This document shows, piece after piece, positions 45,364-56,995 of a DNA stretch of 64,000 nt. The DNA is taken from assembly GCF_000421525.1 (NCBI RefSeq), contig NZ_ATXE01000003.1, positions 186,001 through 250,000 on the forward strand. Direction: 5' to 3'. The stretch comes from Aestuariimicrobium kwangyangense DSM 21549 (GTDB taxonomy: Bacteria; Actinomycetota; Actinomycetes; Propionibacteriales; Propionibacteriaceae). The position numbers and the translations under genes are program-made. Position 1 is the stretch's first letter. The number at the start of each line of letters is the position of its first letter. The notes under the pieces are model-generated. The model worked only from the letters and a program-made list of their open reading frames with translations, was not told where the DNA came from and did no database searches.

Positions 45364-46590
45364 TCACACCCTGAAGGTGGGGTCGTCCTGGTCGACGTCC
45401 ACGACGACGCGCCCGGCGCGGATGACCACCCGGGACGGACGATGGTCGACCACGGCGGAGCTGAGGGTCTCGCCCTCGACGAGGACCAGGTCGGCCTCGT
45501 CCCCGACCTCGAGTCCCGGGGTGCCGACCAGCGGGTCGACCCGTGCCAGGCTCGGGTCGATCACCTGTCGTCCGCCGACCGTGGCGGTGAAGGCCGCCGC
45601 ACGCAGCTCCTCGTCGGTCTTCAGGTTGTGCTGCCAGCACAGTTGGAACAGCCGGTTCCAGTGGTCACCGTCGCCGTAGGGCGACCAGTAGTCGCGCATG
45701 CCGTCCTCGCCCAGACCGACGCGCACGCCCTCGGCGAGCAACCTGCGGTAGGGCAGCGGGCGGGACCCGCGCGGCGCCACGGTGGCGATGGCGACGTCGA
45801 GCTCGACGAGCTGGGCGATCAGACGGTCCTCGACCTCGGGGCTGTTCGTGCCCAGGGCCATGGCGTGCGAGATCGTCACCTGACCCTGCATGCCGAGAGC
45901 TCGGGTGCGTTCGAAGATGAGGTCCCACGAGAACGCGCCCATGGTGCCGGTCTCGTGGACGTGCAGGTCGACGGGCTTGCCGTACCTCTCAGCAAGCCCG
46001 AAGACGACGTCGAGGTGACCCTTGGGGTCGCGGTCGACCGCGCAGGGATCGATGCCGCCGACGACGTCGACCAGTCCCTGCCGCAGTGCGTCCTCGAGCA
46101 GTGACTCGGTGCCCGGGTCGATCATGATCCCCGACTGTGGGAAGGCCATCACGGTCACATCGGCGAGGGCGGCGTGGTGCTCCTTGGCCGCCAGTACGCC
46201 CTCGAGCCTCTCGAGTCCCGCATGGGTGTCGATCTGCGCGTAGGAACGCACCTTGGTGGTGCCCCGCGAGATCATCCGTCCCAGCATGGCGGTGGCCTTG
46301 TCGGCGATCGGGGCGTCCTGTCTCCAGCCCTGCCGGTCTGCCTCGATGTGACCCATCAGGCTGGGCGGCGCGGTGTGGGGGCGGAAGGGCAGGCCCCACC
46401 GGGTGGAGCACAGGTGCACGTGCACGTCGGCGAACGAGGGGAGCGCGATCCGGCCGCGGCCGTCGATCCGTTCCCCGATGCCGCCCACCGCCTGGCCGTT
46501 CGGGGGAGCGACGACTCGTCCGTCCTCGAAGTACAGATCGGTGGCCGGGCCACCCCAGGGACGCACGCCTTGCAGCACGGTGAGGGTCAT
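45364..46590 (-). CDS. amidohydrolase, cytosine-deaminase (CodA)-like
   Basis: A 408-aa metal-dependent hydrolase. Metal ligands: FADVHVHL (first HxH), LHVHETG (third His region), TISHAMAL, and the aspartate in VGLGEDGMRDYWSPYG, which parallels CodA's HDDVxDPWYPxG. CodA deaminates cytosine to uracil, and related members act on isocytosine, creatinine or other ring amides. The substrate here is uncertain. The ATG at 46590 has TAGGGT 6 bases upstream. Its stop is 78 bases before purU, which has its own promoter. Confidence 0.82.
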   Translation of the reverse strand: MTLTVLQGVRPWGGPATDLYFEDGRVVAPPNGQAVGGIGERIDGRGRIALPSFADVHVHLCSTRWGLPFRPHTAPPSLMGHIEADRQGWRQDAPIADKATAMLGRMISRGTTKVRSYAQIDTHAGLERLEGVLAAKEHHAALADVTVMAFPQSGIMIDPGTESLLEDALRQGLVDVVGGIDPCAVDRDPKGHLDVVFGLAERYGKPVDLHVHETGTMGAFSWDLIFERTRALGMQGQVTISHAMALGTNSPEVEDRLIAQLVELDVAIATVAPRGSRPLPYRRLLAEGVRVGLGEDGMRDYWSPYGDGDHWNRLFQLCWQHNLKTDEELRAAAFTATVGGRQVIDPSLARVDPLVGTPGLEVGDEADLVLVEGETLSSAVVDHRPSRVVIRAGRVVVDVDQDDPTFRV

Positions 46591-46596
46591 GCAGGC

Positions 46597-46602
46597 ACCC
46601 TA
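46597..46602 (-). promoter_or_regulatory. -10 hexamer TAGGGT of the CodA-like gene
   Basis: TAGGGT on the minus strand, 6 bases before the ATG at 46590: a leaderless layout. Confidence 0.6.
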
Positions 46603-46681
46603 CGAGGTCGCTGTGTGAGCGTCCTCCTTCGCTCATCCGTCCGACCGTGAGGCCCCGCCCGGTCGCGTCGGAGCCATCCGA

Positions 46682-46687
46682 TAGCGT
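46682..46687 (+). promoter_or_regulatory. candidate -10 TAGCGT of icd
   Basis: TAGCGT lies 58 bases before the icd ATG, giving a leadered transcript with the GAGGAG ribosome binding site. Confidence 0.4.
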
Positions 46688-46744
46688 GGAACTCGAACAG
46701 CGGCGTGCCGTCGAGCGCGTCCGTCCACCTCGTGAGGAGCAGCG

Positions 46745-48952
<2,208 letters not shown>

Positions 48953-48980
48953 TCATCGGCTGAGCGCGACCCGTCTGCCT

Positions 48981-49029
48981 CACCCGGCACCATCTCGCCC
49001 GCGAACCACGGGCGAGGGGGTGCCGGGTG
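48981..49029 (+). terminator. two-level hairpin after icd
   Basis: Outer 11-base stem CACCCGGCACC (48981-48991)/GGTGCCGGGTG (49019-49029) encloses an inner 8-base stem CTCGCCCG/CGGGCGAG. No T-run. Confidence 0.75.
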
Positions 49030-49075
49030 GCAGGGGTGGGTCCGTCCATCCGGATGGGCTCCCCGCGGGGTCCGT

Positions 49076-49081
49076 TAGGCT
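49076..49081 (+). promoter_or_regulatory. candidate -10 TAGGCT of the CBS/CorC gene
   Basis: TAGGCT lies 26 bases before the GTG at 49108; the short leader carries GGGAGAG as ribosome binding site. Confidence 0.45.
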
Positions 49082-49107
49082 GGGCGAACCATCGCCCGGG
49101 AGAGTTC

Positions 49108-50460
49108 GTGACCCAGACCCTCAGCAACATCGCCCTGATCTTCGTCTTCATCCTGATCGGCGGCATCTTCGCAGCCGCCGAGATGGCCCTGGTCAGCCTG
49201 CGCGAGAGCCAGGTGAAGCAGATGTCGTCGCGCGGCAAGCGCGGGGCGGCCATCCAGCGCCTCACCCAGAACCCCAACCGTTTCCTGTCGTCGGTGCAGA
49301 TCGGTGTCACCCTGGCCGGGTTCCTCTCCGCCTCGTTCGGCGGTGCCACCCTGGCCAGCTCGCTCGCTCCCCAACTGGTGCGGATCGGGGTGCCCGATTC
49401 CATCGCCGGCACGGTTGCCCTGGTGCTGATCACCGTGGCGATCAGCTACTTCTCGATCGTGCTCTCGGAGCTGACCGCGAAGCGGCTGGCGATGCAGCGG
49501 GCCGAGGGTTTCGCCCTCTCCCTGGCGCCCATGGTCGACGGCATCGCGCGTATCTCGAGGCCGTTGATCTGGTTCCTCGGCAAGTCGACCGATGTCGTCG
49601 TCCGGGTGCTCGGTGGTGACCCCAACGCCGGCAAGGAAGAGGTGACCGACGAGGAGTTGCGTCAGATGGTGTCGAGTTCGGCGACCCTGGGCGACGAGGA
49701 ACGACACATCGTGGACGAGGTCTTCGACGCCGGGGAACGCTCCCTTCGTGAGGTGATGGTGCCCCGTACCGAGGTGGACTTCCTCCCCGGTGACATGCCC
49801 GCCTACCGCGCCATCCGCGAGGTGCAGGGCGCCCCGCACTCCCGGTACCCGGTGTCGGACGGCTCGACCGACCGCATCGCTGGCTTCCTGCACGTGCGCG
49901 ACCTGATGGACCTCGACCCGGCCACCCGTTCGGCCCCCGTGCGGCAACTGGTGCGTCCCGTCGTGAGCCTGCCCGACACTGTCAAGGTGTTGCGCGCGCT
50001 CACCGACATGCGCCGCGAGGGCGCCCATCTGGCCATCGTGCTCGACGAGTACGGCGGCACCGCGGGCATCGTCACCCTCGAGGACCTCGTCGAGGAACTG
50101 ATCGGCGACATCACCGACGAGTACGACGTGGTCGCCGACGAGGACCTGGCCCACGCACAACTGCGCGACCTCGACGGGCTGACCACCTTGGGTGAGTTCG
50201 AGGAGAGGGCCGGCTACGTGCTGCCTGAGGGGCCCTATGACACGGTCGCGGGCTACGTCATGTCACAACTGGGCAAGGTGCCCGAGGTGGGGGACACCTT
50301 CTCGGTGGAACTCGAGCGCTCCGACGGTGCCCCCGGTGACCGGCCCGAGGTGATGAGCTTCGACTTCGAGGTCGCCGACCTCGACGGACGCCGAGCCAGC
50401 TGGTTGCGCGTGCACGGCACCCCGCCCCCGCCGGTGGAGACGGCGGATGAGGGCGACTGA
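49108..50460 (+). CDS. CNNM/CorC-type membrane protein (hemolysin family)
   Basis: A 450-aa protein with the DUF21/CNNM membrane domain (about 1-190; FILIGGIFAAAEMALVSLRESQ), two CBS domains (about 205-330; VMVPRTEVDFLP begins the first, IVLDEYGGTAGIVTLEDL ends the second) and a CorC_HlyC domain at the end. Such proteins are linked to magnesium or cobalt handling; the hemolysin name is historical. The GTG at 49108 was chosen because a ribosome binding site and the first helix follow; earlier in-frame starts add only hydrophilic residues. It overlaps the next gene by 14 bases. Confidence 0.92.
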   Translation: MTQTLSNIALIFVFILIGGIFAAAEMALVSLRESQVKQMSSRGKRGAAIQRLTQNPNRFLSSVQIGVTLAGFLSASFGGATLASSLAPQLVRIGVPDSIAGTVALVLITVAISYFSIVLSELTAKRLAMQRAEGFALSLAPMVDGIARISRPLIWFLGKSTDVVVRVLGGDPNAGKEEVTDEELRQMVSSSATLGDEERHIVDEVFDAGERSLREVMVPRTEVDFLPGDMPAYRAIREVQGAPHSRYPVSDGSTDRIAGFLHVRDLMDLDPATRSAPVRQLVRPVVSLPDTVKVLRALTDMRREGAHLAIVLDEYGGTAGIVTLEDLVEELIGDITDEYDVVADEDLAHAQLRDLDGLTTLGEFEERAGYVLPEGPYDTVAGYVMSQLGKVPEVGDTFSVELERSDGAPGDRPEVMSFDFEVADLDGRRASWLRVHGTPPPPVETADEGD

Positions 50461-51670
50461 CGACGCCGACGGCTCGCTGCTGCTGACCTCGGACCGGATC
50501 GGGGCCCTGCTGCAGGCGGTCGTCGAGCGGGCGGGCGGCCACCTGGGGGAATGGTCGATGGACCATGTCGACTCCAACCCCGGACTGTCGACCACGGCCA
50601 CCTATGTCGCCCAGGTGCACTGGCCCTACGGCGAGCGTGAAGAGCTGATCGGGGTGTCCGCTCGCACCGGGGGCCGGGGGAGCGGGGACGAACGTGCCCT
50701 GCTGTTCACCATCGACGGACGTGAGGTGGCCGCGTGGGTGTATCCCGCCGACCCCGAGTTGCCGGGACTGCAACGGGCCGCCTATCCCGAGCGGATGGCC
50801 GAACTGATCAACGATGAGGGGCTGCTCGACCGCCCCATCAGCTCGGGTCAGATCAGTCTCGCAATGATCGGCTACCGCCCCCGCCGTCGGGCGGTGCTCC
50901 GGTGCGCGATCGCGGACCCCAGGACGACGTTCTACGTGAAGGTGCAGAAGGCACGCGCGTTCGCCGAGACCCTCCACCGGCACCGGCTGCTGCTCGACGC
51001 CGGTGTGCCCTCACCCGTCGTCCGGGTGGCCACCGACGACCACATCCTGGTGCTGGACGAACTCCCGGGCCGTCCCTTGGCCAAGGCGATCTTCGACCCG
51101 GCCCCGCCGTGCACGGCGGAGGCGCTGATCGACCTGCTCGACTCGATGCCCTCGTCGGTGGCCGCGCTCGAGCGGCGCCCGCCGTGGTCGGATGCGGTGG
51201 ACCACTACGCCGGGGTGATCACGGCGGCCATGGCCGACCAGGGCCCCCGGCTCGCATGGATGTGCGCCCGCATCCATGAGGGACTCGACCCGATCGAGGT
51301 GGGGAACGAGGCGACCCATGGCGACTTCCACGAGGGTCAGGTGTTCGTCCGCGACGGGGTTCCCTCGGGCATGCTCGACATCGACACGATCGGCCCCGGG
51401 CGCCGGGCCGATGACCTCGCCTGCCTGGTGGCGCATCTGTCGACCGTGCAACGCATGAACCCCGAGCAGAAGGCGACCGTCCATGCGCTGATCCGACGGT
51501 GGGTGCCGGTCTTCGACGAGCGGGTCGACCCGGTCGAGCTGAGGCTGCGTTCGGCAGCCGTCATCATCTCGCTGGCGACCGGACCGTACCGGGGGCAGGA
51601 GCCGGACTGGTGGCGGGAGACCACCTGGATCCTCGATGCAGCCGAGGCCCTCGTCCGCCAGGTCAGCTGA
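50447..51670 (+). CDS. aminoglycoside-phosphotransferase-like kinase
   Basis: A 407-aa protein with a C-terminal kinase fold of the APH/choline-kinase type. The catalytic loop is THGDFHEGQVFV and the metal site is MLDIDTIGPG. The ATP-binding lobe includes TTFYVKVQKA and ILVLDELPGRPLA. The N-terminal 140 residues are less typical. These kinases phosphorylate small molecules; the substrate is unknown and resistance cannot be inferred. Its ATG lies inside the end of the CorC gene, so the two are translated together. Confidence 0.82.
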   Translation: MRATDDADGSLLLTSDRIGALLQAVVERAGGHLGEWSMDHVDSNPGLSTTATYVAQVHWPYGEREELIGVSARTGGRGSGDERALLFTIDGREVAAWVYPADPELPGLQRAAYPERMAELINDEGLLDRPISSGQISLAMIGYRPRRRAVLRCAIADPRTTFYVKVQKARAFAETLHRHRLLLDAGVPSPVVRVATDDHILVLDELPGRPLAKAIFDPAPPCTAEALIDLLDSMPSSVAALERRPPWSDAVDHYAGVITAAMADQGPRLAWMCARIHEGLDPIEVGNEATHGDFHEGQVFVRDGVPSGMLDIDTIGPGRRADDLACLVAHLSTVQRMNPEQKATVHALIRRWVPVFDERVDPVELRLRSAAVIISLATGPYRGQEPDWWRETTWILDAAEALVRQVS

Positions 51671-51705
51671 GGTGTGCACCCCGGGCCGGGGAACAGGCCC
51701 GCGGG

Positions 51706-51711
51706 TAGGGT
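51706..51711 (+). promoter_or_regulatory. -10 hexamer TAGGGT of the FUSC gene
   Basis: TAGGGT, 8 bases, then GTG at 51720, with a second GTG at 51723: a nearly leaderless layout. Confidence 0.5.
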
Positions 51712-51719
51712 GACTGCTC

Positions 51720-52754
51720 GTGGTGAGGGCGAGCGAACTGGGCAGGCAGGCGCTGCGGGTCAACCCCGCGCGGGCTGACCACCTGGTCGCCACGCGTGCG
51801 GCCGTGTCTGTCGTCGTGCCCCTGCTCGTCGTCGTCTGGCTGGGGCGCCTGGACTGGGCTCCCTGGGTGTCCTTCGGCGCGCTCACCTCGCTCTACGGGC
51901 GCACGGTGCTCGACCGCGACCGCTTCGGCCAGCAACTGTGGGCCGGCGCATCCTTGTGCGCGGCCGTCGTGTCGGGGGTGCTCATCTCGGGGCTTCCCCA
52001 CGTGGAGTGGTGGGTGGTGGTGCTCGGGTCCGTCGTCTCGTTCGCGGGATCCCTGCTCGGTGACGCGGTCAGGTGGCACCCACCGGGGCCCCTGTTCATG
52101 CTCTTCGGACTGGCCGTCTGCGCCTCGACCGGGGTCGGCGCGTCCCGAGCCCCGGTGGCGCTGCTGGTCTGTGCCAGCACCGTCGCCTTCTCGCTCGTCG
52201 TCGGGCAGGTGGGCGCCGCCGTCGGCGGCAGGCTCGGTCGACCGCGGATCCCGCGCCCACACTTCACGAGGGCCCTGACTCCCGAGGACGCCCTCCGGCA
52301 CCTGCTCAGGTTCGTGCTGGCCACCAGCCTTGCGGGCACGATCGCGACGCTGGTGGGTGGCACCCATCCCTACTGGGCGATGGTGGCCGCGTGTGCGGCC
52401 CTTGGCGGTCCCGACCTGGCCGCGCGGCTGGTGCGTGGTGTGCACCGGGTGATCGGCACCCTGGTCGGACTGGTGCTCGCCGCCGCCGTGCTGGGAGTGC
52501 ACCCGCGGGGGGTCTGGCTGGTGGTGGTGATCGCCGCGCTTCAATGGGTCACCGAGGTGTTGGTCGGACGCAACTATGCACTCGCCTGCGTCTTCATCAC
52601 ACCCCTGGCTCTTTCCATGGGGCAGTTGGCCCATGAAGTGCCGGTCAACGCATTGATCGTCGACCGTGGCTGGGAGACGTTGTTGGGTGCCGCCGTTGCC
52701 ATTCTGGTGCTGCTCGCCATTCCCTCGAACAGGACCTCGATCACGCGTCAGTAA
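51720..52754 (+). CDS. FUSC-family membrane protein
   Basis: A 344-aa protein with two sets of membrane helices (about 25-160 and 200-335) separated by a hydrophilic linker. The second set contains ATLVGGTHPYWAMVAACAAL and RGVHRVIGTLVGLVLAAAVL, the FUSC signature region (fusaric acid resistance-like, aromatic acid exporters). The exported compound is unknown. It has its own promoter; no partner gene is nearby. Confidence 0.85.
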   Translation: MVRASELGRQALRVNPARADHLVATRAAVSVVVPLLVVVWLGRLDWAPWVSFGALTSLYGRTVLDRDRFGQQLWAGASLCAAVVSGVLISGLPHVEWWVVVLGSVVSFAGSLLGDAVRWHPPGPLFMLFGLAVCASTGVGASRAPVALLVCASTVAFSLVVGQVGAAVGGRLGRPRIPRPHFTRALTPEDALRHLLRFVLATSLAGTIATLVGGTHPYWAMVAACAALGGPDLAARLVRGVHRVIGTLVGLVLAAAVLGVHPRGVWLVVVIAALQWVTEVLVGRNYALACVFITPLALSMGQLAHEVPVNALIVDRGWETLLGAAVAILVLLAIPSNRTSITRQ

Positions 52755-52865
52755 CGGTGTCACGCATATGAGGGACCGCGGTTCGCCATGGGAAGAACAG
52801 CGGGTTACGCTGGCCACGCTCATCGTCGAGTCAGACCTGCTCATCCTGTCCCGGAGGAACCCCCT

Positions 52866-54008
52866 GTGAAGAAGTCGTTGCTCTCGGTCTCAGCCATTCT
52901 GGCTGCTTCCGCCCTCACCCTGACGGCCTGTGCGCAGGCCCCGTCGTCCACGCCCTCGGCCAGCGGCTCGACCTCGTCGAGCGCCTCGTCCTCGGCGTCG
53001 GCCTCGACCAGCACCTCGGCCGCCAATGCCGACTTCAAGGCCTGCATGGTCTCGGACTCGGGTGGCTTCGACGACAAGTCGTTCAACCAGACCTCCTACG
53101 CCGGGCTGACCAAGGCCAAGGCAGATCTGGGCATCCAGACCGGGCAGGTCGAGTCGACCGACGCCAAGGACTTCGCGACCAACATCCAGACGATGATCGA
53201 CCAGAAGTGCAATGTCATCGTCACCGTCGGCTTCCTGCTCTCGGACGCGACCGTTGCCGCAGCCAAGGCGAACCCCAACATCAAGTTCGCGATCGTCGAC
53301 GACAATCCCGCGGGGGCAGCCGGCCTGAAGAACTTCAAGGCTCTGGTCTTCAACACCGCCGAGTCGTCGTTCATGGCCGGCTACCTGGCCGCCGCGCAGA
53401 CCAAGTCGGGCAAGGTCGGCACCTTCGGTGGCATGAAGATCCCGACCGTGACGATCTTCATGGACGGCTTCGCCCAGGGTGTGGAGTACTACAACAAGCA
53501 GAAGAACAAGAGCGTGCAGGTGCTCGGTTGGGACGCCGCCAAGCAGGACGGCCAGTTCGTGCCCGAGCCCAACCCGTTCGACAACATCGCCGGCGGCAAG
53601 ACCACTGCGACCAACCTGGTCTCGCAGGGCGCCGACATCCTGTTCCCCGTCGCCGGACCGGCCGGTCAGGGAGCCCTGCAGGTGGCACAGTCGAGCAATG
53701 GTCAGGTCAACGCGATCTGGGTCGACACCGACGGTTGCGTCTCGGCCGCGAACTTCTGCAAGAGCATCGTGAGCTCGGTCTACAAGGGCATGGACGTGGC
53801 GGTCTTCGACACCATCAAGGCCGCCCAGGAGGGTTCGTTCTCCTCCGATCCCTATGTCGGCACCCTCGCCAACGCCGGCACCGGTCTGGCCCCCTTCCAC
53901 GACTTCGACGGACAGGTCTCGGCCGAGACCAAGTCGGAGCTCGAGAAGATCAAGAGCGACATCGAGGCGGGCACCATCAAGATCACCTCGGCCGCCCAGC
54001 CCAAGTGA
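52866..54008 (+). CDS. BMP-family lipoprotein, nucleoside-binding component of ABC importer
   Basis: A 380-aa exported lipoprotein. The signal peptide ends in the lipobox LTAC (about residues 18-21), followed by a Ser/Thr-rich linker. The BMP (PnrA/TmpC) domain has VSDSGGFDDKSFNQ and later FGGMKIPTVTIFMDGF, VQVLGWD, and VDTDGC. PnrA-like proteins bind purine nucleosides. GTG start with GGAGG 8 bases upstream. The ATPase and two permeases follow, after an intrinsic terminator that should make the lipoprotein more abundant than the membrane parts. Two deaminases come next. Confidence 0.93.
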   Translation: MKKSLLSVSAILAASALTLTACAQAPSSTPSASGSTSSSASSSASASTSTSAANADFKACMVSDSGGFDDKSFNQTSYAGLTKAKADLGIQTGQVESTDAKDFATNIQTMIDQKCNVIVTVGFLLSDATVAAAKANPNIKFAIVDDNPAGAAGLKNFKALVFNTAESSFMAGYLAAAQTKSGKVGTFGGMKIPTVTIFMDGFAQGVEYYNKQKNKSVQVLGWDAAKQDGQFVPEPNPFDNIAGGKTTATNLVSQGADILFPVAGPAGQGALQVAQSSNGQVNAIWVDTDGCVSAANFCKSIVSSVYKGMDVAVFDTIKAAQEGSFSSDPYVGTLANAGTGLAPFHDFDGQVSAETKSELEKIKSDIEAGTIKITSAAQPK

Positions 54009-54066
54009 CCCACTCGCCCCGGTGAGCGAACAGTTCACGTGACGGGGGAGTGACCGGCACGTTCAG

Positions 54067-54097
54067 ACGGGAGGGGTCCCTCGTGGGCCCCTCCCGT
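54067..54097 (+). terminator. intrinsic terminator/attenuator between BMP lipoprotein and ABC genes
   Basis: Stem ACGGGAGGGG/CCCCTCCCGT, extended by CCC/GGG around a TCGT loop and followed by TT. It lies 58 bases after the lipoprotein stop. Confidence 0.85.
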
Positions 54098-54149
54098 TTG
54101 TCACCCCCGGCACCCCAGACCCAGAGTCAACGTGTGGAAGGATGCGACC

Positions 54150-55790
54150 GTGAACGAGCCAGTGTCGTCCCAGCAGGCCAAGCCGGCCCCGTCCCACCAA
54201 GCTCCGTCCCACCAGGCTCCGTCCCACCAGGCTCCGGCCCCCCAGGGGCTGAGCCTGCGTGGCATCACGAAGCGGTTCGGGTCGTTGACGGCCAACGACG
54301 GCATCGACCTCGACATCGTGCCCGGGCGGATCCACTGCCTGCTGGGTGAGAATGGCGCCGGCAAGTCGACGCTGATGAACCAGCTCTACGGGCTGCTCGA
54401 CCCCGACGAGGGCGAGATCTTCATCGACGGCACGCCCCAGAAGTTCGCCAACCCCAAGCAGTCGATGGCCGCCGGCATCGGTATGGTGCACCAGCACTTC
54501 ATGCTGGTTGACGTGTTCACCGTGGCCGAGAACCTGGTGCTGGGTCGGGAACAGGGACCCTTCGGCACCCTCGACATGCGCAGCGCCCGACGCACCGTCA
54601 TCGAACTCTCCGAGCGCTACAACATGGCGGTCTCACCCGACTCGGTGATCGAGAACCTGCCCGTCGGGGTGCAGCAGCGCGTCGAGATCCTCAAGGCCTT
54701 GGCCAACGATGCCAAGTACCTGATCTTCGACGAGCCCACCGCCGTGCTGACACCCCAGGAGATCGACGAGTTGATGGCCGTGATGACCTCGTTGCGCGAC
54801 GAGGGTCGGGCCATCGTCTTCATCACCCACAAGTTGCGCGAGGTGCGTGCCATCGCCGATGACATCACCGTCATCCGCCGTGGTGCCGTGGTGGGGCAGC
54901 CGCCCCGCGATGCCAGCGAGCAGGAACTGGCCGAACTGATGGTCGGACGATCGGTCAGCCTCAAGGTGGCCAAACAGGCACCCAGGCTCGGTGACACCCG
55001 GCTGGTGGTCGACCACATCTCGGTGGCCGACGACGCCGGCACCGTGGTCGTCGACGACGCCAGCTTCGAGGTCAAGGGCGGCGAGATCGTCTGCATCGCC
55101 GGGGTGCAGGGCAACGGCCAGACCGAACTGGCCGAGGTGCTGCTGGGGTTGTTGCCGGTGCTGCACGGTGAGGTCACCCTCGACGGACGCTCCCTGACCC
55201 GGCTCAAGCCCAAGGAGGTGCTGCGTGCGGGGGTCGGCTTCGTCCCCGAGGACCGGCAGCACGACGGTTTCGTCGGCACCTTCTCGGTCGCCGAGAACCT
55301 GGTGCTCAACCAGATCGAGGAGTTCTCCCGGGGCGGCATGCTCGACCTCGGACGAATCTCGGCCAACGCCGAGCAGAAGGTGCAGGAGTTCGACATCCGC
55401 ACCCAGTCGATCAGCCTGCCGGTGAACTCCTTGTCGGGAGGCAACCAGCAGAAGGTGGTGCTGGCCAGGGAACTGTCGCGGCCGCTGAGCCTGCTGGTCG
55501 CCAGCCAGCCCACCCGCGGTGTTGACGTCGGCGCCATCGAGTTCCTGCACAAGCGCATCGTCGAGGAACGGGACGGTGGCACGGCAGTGGTGATCGTCTC
55601 GACCGAACTCGAGGAGGTCGAGTCGCTGGCCGACCGCATCGCAGTCATGAACAAGGGACGCATCGTCGGCATCGTCCCGGCCGGTACACCCCGCGACGTG
55701 CTCGGCCTGATGATGGCCGGCATCCCCCACGACGAGGCCGTGGCGGCAACCCGCGCCACACCCGCCGACCCCAACCAGGAGGACGCATGA
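54150..55790 (+). CDS. nucleoside ABC transporter ATPase (two ABC domains)
   Basis: A 546-aa protein with two ATPase domains, as in YufO/BmpC-type importers. The first has the Walker A GENGAGKSTLMNQL and Walker B YLIFDEPTAVLTP. The second has the degenerate Walker A GVQGNGQTELAEVL and the signature LSGGNQQKVVLAREL, typical of sugar/nucleoside importers. The N-terminus carries a 30-residue tail with three PSHQA repeats encoded by 15-bp repeats. The GTG at 54150 was chosen over one at 54132 because GGAAGGA lies 7 bases upstream. It overlaps the first permease by 4 bases. Confidence 0.93.
   Translation: MNEPVSSQQAKPAPSHQAPSHQAPSHQAPAPQGLSLRGITKRFGSLTANDGIDLDIVPGRIHCLLGENGAGKSTLMNQLYGLLDPDEGEIFIDGTPQKFANPKQSMAAGIGMVHQHFMLVDVFTVAENLVLGREQGPFGTLDMRSARRTVIELSERYNMAVSPDSVIENLPVGVQQRVEILKALANDAKYLIFDEPTAVLTPQEIDELMAVMTSLRDEGRAIVFITHKLREVRAIADDITVIRRGAVVGQPPRDASEQELAELMVGRSVSLKVAKQAPRLGDTRLVVDHISVADDAGTVVVDDASFEVKGGEIVCIAGVQGNGQTELAEVLLGLLPVLHGEVTLDGRSLTRLKPKEVLRAGVGFVPEDRQHDGFVGTFSVAENLVLNQIEEFSRGGMLDLGRISANAEQKVQEFDIRTQSISLPVNSLSGGNQQKVVLARELSRPLSLLVASQPTRGVDVGAIEFLHKRIVEERDGGTAVVIVSTELEEVESLADRIAVMNKGRIVGIVPAGTPRDVLGLMMAGIPHDEAVAATRATPADPNQEDA
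54189..54233 (+). repeat. three in-frame 15-bp repeats in the ABC ATPase gene
   Basis: Units at 54189-54203, 54204-54218 and 54219-54233 encode P-S-H-Q-A; the last two are identical and the first has one change. Confidence 0.85.
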
Positions 55791-56995
55791 CCGAGTCCCC
55801 AACCCCCGATCGGACCGCCCGTCGTCCTGTGCGGCTGGCGCGCGTCGACTGGTCGGAGATCACCGTCACGGTGTTCGCCCTGCTGCTGGCCTTCGTGATC
55901 GGCGCCGTGCTGATGGTCATTGCCGACACCGAGGTGCAGCAGAAGTTCACCTACTTCTTCGCACGCCCCGGTGACGCCCTCACAGCCAGCGTCGACAAGA
56001 TCTCGACCTCGTACGGGGCACTGTTCCGCGGCGCCTTCGGCGGGATCGGTCCGATCACGAACACCATGGCCCAGTCGGCGCCGCTCATCTGCGCCGGTCT
56101 CGGCGTGGGGCTGGCCTTCCGCGCCGGACTGTTCAACATCGGCGGCCAGGGGCAGGCCATCATGGGCGCGATGTTCGGCGCCCTGGTCGGTTTCAAGCTG
56201 ACGGGGCTGCCGCTCGTGGTGCACCTTCCGCTGGCGATCCTCGCCGGTGTGGTGGCCGGGGGCATCTGGGGCGGCTTCGTCGGCTTCCTCAAGGCACGCA
56301 CCGGGGCCCACGAGGTGATCGTCACCATCATGATGAACTACATCGCCGGTGGACTGTTGTCGTTCGCGCTCACCCAGGCCCTCTTCCGACGCCCCGACCG
56401 CGCCGACCCGATCGCCCCCGTGGTGGCTTGGAACGCCACCTTCCCCAGGATCGCAGGCACGCAACTGCACCTGGGCTTCCTGCTGGCGCTGGTGGCGGCC
56501 TTCGTGGTCTGGCTCGTGATCGAGCGCACCAGCCTCGGGTTCCGCATCCGGGCCGTGGGGTCCAACCCCAGCGCCTCGGCCACCGCCGGCATGAGCGTCG
56601 CGAACACCACCATGGTCACGATGGCACTCTCGGGGGCCCTCGCCGGGCTCGCCGGGGTGCAGGTGGCCCTCGGTCCCATGTCGGGCGCCACCCCGACCCC
56701 GCTGACGGCAGGGCTGGTCGGCACCATCGGCTTCGACGCCATCACCGTGGCCCTGTTGGGACGCTCCCGTCCGCTGGGCACCGTCTTCGCGGGACTCCTG
56801 TTCGGCGCCCTGCACGCCGGTGGCCTGGTGATGCAGGGCACCGGCACCCCCAAGGAACTCACCACCGTGCTGCAGGCGCTCGTCGTGATGTTCGTGGCGA
56901 CTCCCATGCTGGTCCGCACCCTGCTGCCCTTCCTCAGGGCCCGGCGCGCCCGTCGGGCCGTGCCAGCCGTCGCCTCCTCGGGAGGGTTGGCGTGA
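55787..56995 (+). CDS. nucleoside ABC transporter permease 1
   Basis: A 402-aa inner-membrane permease of the BPD_transp_2 family (YufP/NupP-like). Landmarks are AGLGVGLAFRAGLFNIGGQGQ, GAHEVIVTIMMNYIAGG (the coupling loop EVIVTIMMN), FRIRAVGSNPSASATAGMSV and GLVGTIGFDAITVALLGRS. It works with the second permease and the double ATPase to import nucleosides. The last 20 residues are basic and cytoplasmic. Overlaps its neighbours on both sides. Confidence 0.93.
   Translation: MTESPTPDRTARRPVRLARVDWSEITVTVFALLLAFVIGAVLMVIADTEVQQKFTYFFARPGDALTASVDKISTSYGALFRGAFGGIGPITNTMAQSAPLICAGLGVGLAFRAGLFNIGGQGQAIMGAMFGALVGFKLTGLPLVVHLPLAILAGVVAGGIWGGFVGFLKARTGAHEVIVTIMMNYIAGGLLSFALTQALFRRPDRADPIAPVVAWNATFPRIAGTQLHLGFLLALVAAFVVWLVIERTSLGFRIRAVGSNPSASATAGMSVANTTMVTMALSGALAGLAGVQVALGPMSGATPTPLTAGLVGTIGFDAITVALLGRSRPLGTVFAGLLFGALHAGGLVMQGTGTPKELTTVLQALVVMFVATPMLVRTLLPFLRARRARRAVPAVASSGGLA

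Noticed and set aside
46681-46744. A leaderless start for icd
   Set aside because: The -10 candidate is 58 bases upstream and a clear GAGGAG ribosome binding site precedes the ATG, so icd is leadered.
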